This document shows positions 58,121-64,000 of a DNA stretch of 64,000 nucleotides, one piece after another (positions within the stretch are counted from its first letter, which is position 1; each line of letters opens with the position of its first letter). The notes beneath the pieces are model-generated. The model had not been told where the DNA came from and made no database searches. It worked only from the letters and a program-made list of their open reading frames with translations. The stretch comes from JAGIBJ01 sp032119595. GTDB lineage: Bacteria > Actinomycetota > Thermoleophilia > Solirubrobacterales > Solirubrobacteraceae. Where the stretch lies: NCBI GenBank assembly GCA_032119595.1, contig JAUMBQ010000005.1, positions 186,001 through 250,000 on the forward strand. The letters are read 5' to 3'. A program made the position numbers and the translations under genes.

Positions 58121-59026
58121 GTGCGCCCCGCCACCGACACGATCCACGCCCCTCCGTTCCCGCGGTCGCTGCCGTGGATCAACACCGAAGCGCTGAGGAT
58201 CGACAAGCAGCTCGGCCGCCCGCTCGTGGTCGCCTTCTGGGACGCGCGACGCGCCGTCAGCCTGCGTCCGCTGCTCGAGCTTGAGCGCTGGCACCGCAAG
58301 TACGGCCCGCGCGGTGCGCGCGTGATCGCCGTCCACGTGGACGGCGATGGCTCCGGAATCGACGAGGCCGGCGTCGAAGCGGCCGCCCAGCGGCTCGGCC
58401 TCACGATGCCGATCGTGCTCGACACCGACCTGCTCATTGCCGACGCCTACGGTCTGCGCGGTGTGCCCTCGCGCTACGTCTTTGATCAGGGCCTTCGCCT
58501 GATCGACGCGCACTTCGGCCTCGGCGGCTTCGCCGATGGCGAGTCGCTCCTGCGAGTTCTCGTCGAGCACGGCGAGCGCAGCCTCGCGGAGCGGCGCGCC
58601 CAGGGCGAAGCCGAAGCGGTCGTGGCCGCTGCGGTTCCTGCCGCGGAGCCGGAGGTCGACGAAGGCTGCGATCAAGGCGCCTCGGTGCCGGCGGCCAAGC
58701 AGCCGCGCCTCCTCGTGCATCCGCCCGCCCCAGAGGATCTCCCGGAGCCCGTCGCCGACGCGGCACCCTACGTGGCCCCCGAACCGGCCGAGCTGCTGCC
58801 CGGCGACTTCCACGGGCCATACGCCGCCGGCGCCGTCTGGCTGCAGCTCCGCGGAAGCGGGACCGTCGCGGCCGGCGGCGCCGACCCGATCGCCATCAAT
58901 GGCGACGGCACGTACCTCGTCGTCGATCACGGCCTGCACACCGCGGGCGCGCTCGAGCTTGTCCTCACCGGCGACCTCGTCTGCGATGCCGTGCAGCTCG
59001 AGCCCGGCGTGGCGAACGGCGACTGA
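58121..59026 (+). CDS. Thioredoxin-fold protein lacking the active-site cysteines
   Basis: A 301-aa protein. Residues 15-155 follow a TlpA/AhpC-type thioredoxin fold: INTEALRIDKQLGRPLVVAF, then a WDARRAV stretch where WCxxC is expected, VIAVHVDGDGSG, the cis-Pro loop GLRGVPSRYVFD, and a final helix. The two redox Cys are replaced, so disulphide chemistry is unlikely. A Pro/Ala linker leads to a C-terminal beta domain (LPGDFHGPYAAGAVWLQLRG) like those of DipZ or NHL-linked thioredoxins. No signal peptide. GTG 58121 fits the TAGCTT box. Confidence 0.75.
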   Translation: MRPATDTIHAPPFPRSLPWINTEALRIDKQLGRPLVVAFWDARRAVSLRPLLELERWHRKYGPRGARVIAVHVDGDGSGIDEAGVEAAAQRLGLTMPIVLDTDLLIADAYGLRGVPSRYVFDQGLRLIDAHFGLGGFADGESLLRVLVEHGERSLAERRAQGEAEAVVAAAVPAAEPEVDEGCDQGASVPAAKQPRLLVHPPAPEDLPEPVADAAPYVAPEPAELLPGDFHGPYAAGAVWLQLRGSGTVAAGGADPIAINGDGTYLVVDHGLHTAGALELVLTGDLVCDAVQLEPGVANGD

Positions 59027-59056
59027 CGACCCGGGAAGGCCCGAGCCGCCGCCCGC

Positions 59057-60199
59057 TCAGGCGGTGAGCTCGTTTGGCGCCTGCCGGTTGCCCGTCAGGT
59101 CGCCACGGCCCTCGAGCAGGTGCTCGGCAGTAACGGCGTCAAGCACGCGCTGCACCCGCGGCGGCTTGCCCTCGTCGACGACGACGCCGGTGCCGGGCCA
59201 GTACGCGCCGTCGGCACCTGCCGAACGCTGGAAGCGCGGCTCGTAGACCCAGTTGCCGGTGTTGTAGAGCTTGGTGCCCACGCGCGTGAGCCACGCGTCC
59301 AGGTCGTCGTTTGGGAGCGGCCCGGGTCGATGGCAGTGGCCGAAGATGAGGTGGTCGGCGCCGATGTGAAGGCGCGCGTCGACTTCGTCGATGGCGTGCA
59401 TGGCACTGGCGATCATCGCCTGGCCGGACAGCTCCGCCGAGAGCGGACCGATCCCCGTCGCGTTGAGGGCGGCGACGCCGGCGCGAAGACCGATCCCGAA
59501 CGCCTTGGCCTGCGGACTGCGGCTCTTGAGCTTTTCGTACGCCCGCGCCCCGGTCGTCGCGCGACGGGTCGAGTTCGCCGACGACAGCCGCTCGACGCTG
59601 GCGCCGATGAAGGCGTACCACGGTGCGAGCACGCGCTCGTAGTCGGCAGGTTTGGCCGCCAGCGGCACCATCTCGCCCGACAGGCGCTGGAGCGCGCCCG
59701 CCCCGAGTCGCTCAACGGTGGGCAACAGTGCGTGCACGTCGAGGTAGTGCCCGTGGGTGGCGTAGACGTTCTCGTCGACCCAGATCCCTGGGTAGCGGAA
59801 CTCGACCGAACGTCCCATCGCCTGCTCGACCGCGCTGGCCGCTTCCGACGCTTCGTAGGCGGTGATCGCGTCGTCGAGGCCGAGCGGCTTCGGCGAGTCT
59901 TCGGCCGCGCGGTGCGCGTTCCATCGCTCTAGGAACGACCAGTCATGGTTGCCCGGGACGATCACCACCTCGGCGCCCTTGCGCAGCGCCTTCCCGAGAT
60001 CAGCCAGGATCGGCAGGCCCTCGCGGAGCGCGTCGCGCTGCGGGGAATGACGGAACTCCAGGATGTCGCCGAGCAGGATCAGCCGGTCGACATCGGCGAT
60101 GTGCTCCTTCAGCATCTCCCGCGGCTTGGTCGCGCGAAGGATGTCGGTGTTGAGCCGGCCTCCGAGATGGAGGTCGGAGATCAGCAGCGTGGTGGGCAA
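59057..60199 (-). CDS. Calcineurin-like metallophosphoesterase
   Basis: A 380-aa dimetal phosphoesterase. Motifs in order: ISDLHLGG (Asp9, His11), LLGDILEF, VPGNHDWSFL, a THGHYLD block and FGHCHRPG. The middle insertion of about 120 residues (GRSVEFRYPGIWVDENVY to RRATTGARAYEKL) is longer than in minimal family members. Substrate unknown. It starts 15 bases after ispH on the same strand and may be co-transcribed with it. Confidence 0.88.
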   Translation of the reverse strand: MPTTLLISDLHLGGRLNTDILRATKPREMLKEHIADVDRLILLGDILEFRHSPQRDALREGLPILADLGKALRKGAEVVIVPGNHDWSFLERWNAHRAAEDSPKPLGLDDAITAYEASEAASAVEQAMGRSVEFRYPGIWVDENVYATHGHYLDVHALLPTVERLGAGALQRLSGEMVPLAAKPADYERVLAPWYAFIGASVERLSSANSTRRATTGARAYEKLKSRSPQAKAFGIGLRAGVAALNATGIGPLSAELSGQAMIASAMHAIDEVDARLHIGADHLIFGHCHRPGPLPNDDLDAWLTRVGTKLYNTGNWVYEPRFQRSAGADGAYWPGTGVVVDEGKPPRVQRVLDAVTAEHLLEGRGDLTGNRQAPNELTA

Positions 60200-60214
60200 G
60201 AGTCAGCCCGGTGG

Positions 60215-61174
60215 TTAGCGGCCGGCTGCAGCAGCCATGCCTTGCCGAATTTCCTTCGGCAGCATGAATCGCACGTCTTCGCGCAGGACCTCAAAGTCCT
60301 CCGGCTTTGGACCGCCGCGCTCACGCAAGAACGCCACAAGGCGCTCCACGAGTTCCTCGGGCGCGGACGCACCGGACGTGATGCCGATCGTCGAGGCGCC
60401 ATCGAGCCAGGACTCCTGGACCTCGGTCTCGCTGTCGATCAAGTACGACGCGGCGCCGTTTTCCTTGGCGACCTCAACGAGGCGCTTGGAGTTGGAGGAG
60501 TTCTGTGAGCCGAGCACGAGGACGAGATCGCAGTGCGGAGCGAGCTCCTTGACGGCCGCCTGGCGGTTCGTCGTGGCGTAACAAATGTCGTCGGTGCGCG
60601 GACCGGTGATCGACGGGAAGCGCTCGCGCAACCGGGCGATGATGTCGCGCGTTTCCGTGACCGCGAGGGTCGTCTGCGACAGGTAGGCGAGCTTGGCGTC
60701 GGCCGGGAAGTCGAGGGTGTCGACATCGGCTTCGGTCTCGACGAGCACCATGCTGCCCGGGGCTTCGCCCATCGTGCCCTCGACCTCTTCGTGGCCTCCG
60801 TGGCCGATGAAGACGATCGTGTAGCCATCGGCGGCGAACTTGATCGCTTCGCGATGCACCTTGGTGACGAGCGGGCAGGTCGCGTCGATCGTGCGGAGCT
60901 GGCGCGCGGCGGCGTCGGCATGCACCGCCGGCGAGACGCCGTGTGCGGAGAAGACGGTGATCGCACCCTCCGGGATTTCGCCGGTGAGTTCGTCGACGAA
61001 GATCGCGCCGCGGTCGCGCAGCGTCTCCACGACGTGCTTGTTGTGCACGATTTCCTTGCGCACGTATACCGGGGCGCCGTGGAGGTCGAGCGCACGCTCG
61101 ACCGTCTCGACGGCGCGGCTCACGCCGGCGCAGTACCCGCGCGGGCAGGCGAGCAGGATCTTCTCGATGGCCAT
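60215..61174 (-). CDS. ispH: 4-hydroxy-3-methylbut-2-enyl diphosphate reductase
   Basis: A 319-aa [4Fe-4S] enzyme of the last step of the MEP isoprenoid pathway. Cluster Cys are in PRGYCAGVSRAV (Cys15), DATCPLVTKVH and DICYATTNRQAAV; GSQNSSNSKRLVEVA and HGVSPAVHADAA complete the family pattern. ATG 61174 (MAIEKILLAC) follows a GGGAGGAG run placed very close to it. The longer open frame upstream is not used. It is followed by a metallophosphoesterase gene. Confidence 0.97.
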   Translation of the reverse strand: MAIEKILLACPRGYCAGVSRAVETVERALDLHGAPVYVRKEIVHNKHVVETLRDRGAIFVDELTGEIPEGAITVFSAHGVSPAVHADAAARQLRTIDATCPLVTKVHREAIKFAADGYTIVFIGHGGHEEVEGTMGEAPGSMVLVETEADVDTLDFPADAKLAYLSQTTLAVTETRDIIARLRERFPSITGPRTDDICYATTNRQAAVKELAPHCDLVLVLGSQNSSNSKRLVEVAKENGAASYLIDSETEVQESWLDGASTIGITSGASAPEELVERLVAFLRERGGPKPEDFEVLREDVRFMLPKEIRQGMAAAAGR

Positions 61175-61252
61175 CTCCTCCCAGTGTAGGCGGGTTTGGT
61201 GGCTGACGGGCCGGACCGGCGCACACAAGCGCTCCTGTTCATACCGCCGCAA

Positions 61253-62221
61253 TCACCAGCGGCGCAGCATCTCCAGCACGGTCTCCCCGACGGCGTCCAG
61301 ACTGGCCTCGCTGACGTGCGCCAAGTCGTCGTCCACGGTGTCGCGCTGGGGGTAGTCGAAGTCGATGAGATCGATCGACGGGATCGCGCGGCGCAGAAAC
61401 GGCACGTGGTCGTCGATGATCGTGAGGCCGGTGGAGTCCGGGAAGATCTTGGCGGTGCCGGCGCGAGTGGCGGCGGCCCGCAGACGCTTCCAGAGCGCAC
61501 GATCGGAGTTGCCCTCGCGCGGGATGCGCAGGCCTCGCCGCTCGGCGATGTAGTCGAGCAAGATCATCGCCCGAGGTTTCGGGTCGTTGGCGGCCTCGAC
61601 CTTGGAGCCGCGCAGCGCGACCGCCTCGAAGTCCTCGTCGGTGGTGCCGGGGGGTTCCTCCTCACCGTCAAACAGGACGAACCGCAGCGGCGGCGCGTTC
61701 TTGCCTCGGTCGATTCGCTGCAGCGCCCGTGCGAGTTCCACGACCGCTGCCGTCCCGGCGGCCCCATCGTTGGCGCCGACGTGCCCGGGGATCGACGCCT
61801 CCGTGTCGTAGTGCGCGCCGATCACGATCGGGGCGCCGGTGCCAGGGAGCGTGCCGACGATGTTGCGCAAGCCGCCCGGCACGGCTTGGAACGTCCCATT
61901 TGGAAGGCGCTTTACGAGATCGTCGCCGAGGCGTTTGCTCGCCTGTGACCCGGCCGGCCGAGAGCCGTAGACCACGACTTGGCGGCGCAGCAGCGCAAAC
62001 GCGCGCTGACCATTGAAGCGCTCGGTCTTGGGTTTGGTGGTGAGCGCCGAGCCGTCGTCGCCGGCGGGCGTTTCTCGTGCGAGCCCAGGGAGCGGGCGCC
62101 CGAACCCGACCCAGCTCAGGAGGGCTGCGCCGAACAGCAGGGTTACGAGGAGCACGATGGCGAGGCTGCGCACGCCGGTGTTCCAGCTTTCGTCCTCGCC
62201 CTGAGTCCTCGTGCCGCTCAT
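61253..62221 (-). CDS. M28-family zinc peptidase / glutaminyl cyclase-like, membrane-anchored
   Basis: A 322-aa protein with an N-terminal signal anchor (LAIVLLVTLLFGAALLSWVG). The zinc and catalytic residues of the M28 fold are visible: VIGAHYDTEAS (His, Asp), VGANDGAAGTA (bridging Asp), FDGEEEP (catalytic and zinc Glu), DDHVPFLRRAIPSIDLIDF, then the region where the last His of the family should sit reads YPQRDTVDDDL. The D-D-H-V-P-F block is typical of glutaminyl-peptide cyclotransferases, so cyclase activity is as likely as aminopeptidase. ATG 62221 is preferred over a GTG-like start at 62239. It is divergent from the WS/DGAT gene. Confidence 0.82.
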   Translation of the reverse strand: MSGTRTQGEDESWNTGVRSLAIVLLVTLLFGAALLSWVGFGRPLPGLARETPAGDDGSALTTKPKTERFNGQRAFALLRRQVVVYGSRPAGSQASKRLGDDLVKRLPNGTFQAVPGGLRNIVGTLPGTGAPIVIGAHYDTEASIPGHVGANDGAAGTAAVVELARALQRIDRGKNAPPLRFVLFDGEEEPPGTTDEDFEAVALRGSKVEAANDPKPRAMILLDYIAERRGLRIPREGNSDRALWKRLRAAATRAGTAKIFPDSTGLTIIDDHVPFLRRAIPSIDLIDFDYPQRDTVDDDLAHVSEASLDAVGETVLEMLRRW

Positions 62222-62352
62222 CTGCTCAGCGTCGCACACGGGCGACGAGGCGTCGCCGCTGGGCCCTCGAAGGCGCGCTCGAAGGGCCGCCCGGGACGGC
62301 GGGCGACCGCGCCTGTGTGACGCACCGTGCGACCCACTGCCGCGTCGCCGTC

Positions 62353-62358
62353 TAGGAT
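62353..62358 (+). promoter_or_regulatory. TAGGAT -10-like box before the WS/DGAT gene
   Basis: TAGGAT ends six bases before the GTG at 62365; no -35 motif visible. Confidence 0.4.
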
Positions 62359-62364
62359 CGCCTC

Positions 62365-63780
62365 GTGGCGCAGCAGCACCTGGATCAGCTCAGCGGAATC
62401 GACGCCGGTTTCCTGCACCAGGAGGACGACGCGGCGCTGATGCACATCGGCGCGATCGCGATCTGTGAGGGCCCACCGCCCGAGCTGGCCGACGTGCTCG
62501 ATTCCGTCCGCATGCGGATCCATCTGGTTCCGCGCTACCGCCAGCGGCTGCACTACCCGCCGCGCGAAGCGGGGCGCCCGTACTGGATCGACGACGAGTC
62601 GTTCGACATCGAGGACCACATCCGCCACACCGCGCTGCCGTCCCCCGGCAGCGAGGAAGAGCTGATGAAGCTCGCCGCACGCATTTTCTCGCAGCGCCTG
62701 GATCGCGGTCGCCCGCTCTGGGAGTTGTGGATCGTCGAGGGTCTCGAGGACAACCGCTTCGCGCTGATCTCCAAGACGCACCACGCCCTGATCGACGGCG
62801 TGTCCGGCGTCGACCTCGCAACCGTTCTGTGCACGCTTGGGCCGGAGATGCCCGAGGAGCCCGACCTCAAGCCGTGGAGCCCGAAACCGCAGCCCGGCAC
62901 CGGTGAGCTGTTCGGTCGTTCCGCGCAGAACACTGCGCGGGAGATCATCGGTGCGGCAACCGGCGCGTTGCGCGCGGTGTCGCAGCCCGAGCAGGCGGTG
63001 CGCAAGGCGCGCGAAGTCGCTCGTGGCGTCGGGTCGCTGGCCTGGGCCTCGCTCGCTCCTGCCCCCTCCTCTCCGCTCAACCAGCTTGCTGGCCCGCACC
63101 GGCGGTACCGCGGCGTACGTACATCGCTGGAGGACCTGCGCCTGGTGAAGAACACGTTCGGCGGCTCGATCAACGATGTCGTCGTCACGATCGTCACGGG
63201 CGCGCTGCGCAACTGGCTGCTGTCGCGTGGCGTGCGTACCGAGGGCCTTGAGCTCCGGGCGCTCGTGCCGGTCTCGGTCCGTGCCGATGCCGAGCGCGGC
63301 GAGTTCGGCAACAAGCTCGCCGTCATGCAGGGCCCGCTGCCGGTCTACGTCGACGATGCGCTTGATCGCTACCTGATCGTGCGCCAGGCGATGGATGACC
63401 TCAAGGCGTCCGGCCAGGCGCTTGGTGCCGGCGTCCTTGCCAGCGTGCAGAACCTGGCGCCGCCGACGCTGCTGGCGCAGGCGTCTCGCCTGCAGTTCTC
63501 CACGCACTTCTTCAACCTGCTCGTCACGAACGTGCCGGGGCCGCAGCTGCCGCTCTACATGGTTGGTCGCAAGCTGCTCGACATCTTCCCGATCGCCTTC
63601 CTGCCGACCGGGCATGGCCTGTCGGTCGCGGTGTTCTCGTACGACGGCGGCCTGGACTTCGGTCTGCTCGCCGACTTCGACACCATCCCGGACATCGACG
63701 TCATCAGCGACGGCATCACGTCGTCGCTGGCAGAGCTCGTGCGCCTCTCACACGAGCACCAGGGGTCAACTCCCGAGTGA
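62365..63780 (+). CDS. Wax ester synthase / diacylglycerol O-acyltransferase (WS/DGAT)
   Basis: A 471-aa bifunctional acyltransferase making triacylglycerol or wax esters from acyl-CoA. Active-site HHxxxDG is HHALIDG at residues 139-145, preceded by the PLWE motif (117-120); the C-terminal half has NDVVVTIVTGALRNWLLSRG and the family block NVPGPQLPLYMVGRKL. TGLL-type storage-lipid enzymes of this family are frequent in Actinobacteria. The GTG at 62365 follows a TAGGAT box. Its stop overlaps the next gene (GTGA). Confidence 0.92.
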   Translation: MAQQHLDQLSGIDAGFLHQEDDAALMHIGAIAICEGPPPELADVLDSVRMRIHLVPRYRQRLHYPPREAGRPYWIDDESFDIEDHIRHTALPSPGSEEELMKLAARIFSQRLDRGRPLWELWIVEGLEDNRFALISKTHHALIDGVSGVDLATVLCTLGPEMPEEPDLKPWSPKPQPGTGELFGRSAQNTAREIIGAATGALRAVSQPEQAVRKAREVARGVGSLAWASLAPAPSSPLNQLAGPHRRYRGVRTSLEDLRLVKNTFGGSINDVVVTIVTGALRNWLLSRGVRTEGLELRALVPVSVRADAERGEFGNKLAVMQGPLPVYVDDALDRYLIVRQAMDDLKASGQALGAGVLASVQNLAPPTLLAQASRLQFSTHFFNLLVTNVPGPQLPLYMVGRKLLDIFPIAFLPTGHGLSVAVFSYDGGLDFGLLADFDTIPDIDVISDGITSSLAELVRLSHEHQGSTPE

Positions 63781-64000
63781 GCAAGACCGTCCGGACGAGC
63801 CTCGGGCAGGTCTTCGAACTCGAGCGGCACCTGCCGAGCATCGGCTGGAAGCCGAGGTTTCGCGGTCGGGATCTCGACCCGTCCGGTCTCGACTTCGGCG
63901 GAGGCGACGATTTCGGGATCTTTGCCGTGATTGGCGTGATCCTGCTCGCGGTGTTCCTGGTGATCGTGATCATCCCGCTTCTGATCTTCGTCGCGGAACT
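63777..64000 (+). CDS. Membrane protein, 3'-truncated by the window
   Basis: Reading frame from GTG 63777 (overlapping the WS/DGAT stop as GTGA) open to the end of the window, about 74 codons. It begins MSKTVRTSLGQVFELERHLP, has a Gly/Asp stretch (FGGGDDFG) and a strongly hydrophobic segment (FAVIGVILLAVFLVIVIIPL). Coupling to the acyltransferase suggests a lipid-related role, unproven. Family not recognised. Confidence 0.65.
   Translation, partial: MSKTVRTSLGQVFELERHLPSIGWKPRFRGRDLDPSGLDFGGGDDFGIFAVIGVILLAVFLVIVIIPLLIFVAE

Overview
The window is chromosomal DNA of a high-GC actinobacterium. Gene order (rplM-rpsI-glmM-glmS-acpS-nnr-alr), the CysO/CysM/Mec+ sulfur-carrier cysteine route, GuaB3, a WS/DGAT acyltransferase and many GTG/TTG starts with GTGA or ATGA overlaps fit Actinomycetota. 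The mix of families suggests Thermoleophilia/Solirubrobacterales, but that placement is an inference from gene style and not from a marker gene. I see no phage, insertion sequence, CRISPR array, rRNA or tRNA, and nearly all DNA is coding.

Layout. 1-3.8 kb: aa3-type cytochrome oxidase operon (ctaC 3' part, ctaD, ctaB, two small membrane subunits). 4-9.5 kb: CBS-domain protein, AraC-type regulator with a repeated upstream motif, small zinc-ribbon protein, lipoprotein, secreted protein and a three-gene ABC exporter. 9.8-19.2 kb (minus strand): a tightly overlapped housekeeping operon reading rplM, rpsI (with an unusual acidic N-terminal extension), glmM, glmS, acpS, nnr, alr, cca and a HIT protein. 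19.3-29.9 kb (plus): an M23 peptidase and a secreted protein of about 3,150 residues built from 17 Ig-like repeats. 30-41 kb: pentapeptide-repeat protein, guaA/guaB3, sugar kinase, DD-carboxypeptidase, pyrF, rdgB, and an overlapping murL-murD pair. 41-48.7 kb: glycosyltransferase, a long Pro/Ala/Asp-rich zinc-ribbon protein, nadB and several genes of unknown function. 48.7-52.5 kb (minus): moeZ-cysO-cysM-tatA-mec plus two small genes. 52.9-64 kb: NarL-type two-component system, SCO1 copper chaperone, membrane proteins, a Cys-less thioredoxin-fold protein, metallophosphoesterase, ispH, M28 peptidase and WS/DGAT.

How it works together. The murL-murD pair (epimerise L-Glu after ligation), alr, glmS/glmM, dac and the M23 protein are all cell-wall functions. 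The CysO pathway makes cysteine from O-phosphoserine using a protein thiocarboxylate. SCO1 probably serves the oxidase at the window start. A recurring TAGACTG (or TAGGGT/TAGGCT-like) box lies 6-10 bases before many start codons, which suggests widespread leaderless transcription and was used here to choose several starts.

Most noteworthy: the A4-B4-X-A4-B4 repeat architecture of the giant surface protein; the TAGACTG start-proximal boxes; the S9 protein with a roughly 125-residue acidic extension; CysO ending in Gly-Gly-Arg beside its JAMM protease with tatA inserted in the operon; the MurL/MurD route to D-glutamate; and an isolated Flp-type prepilin gene.
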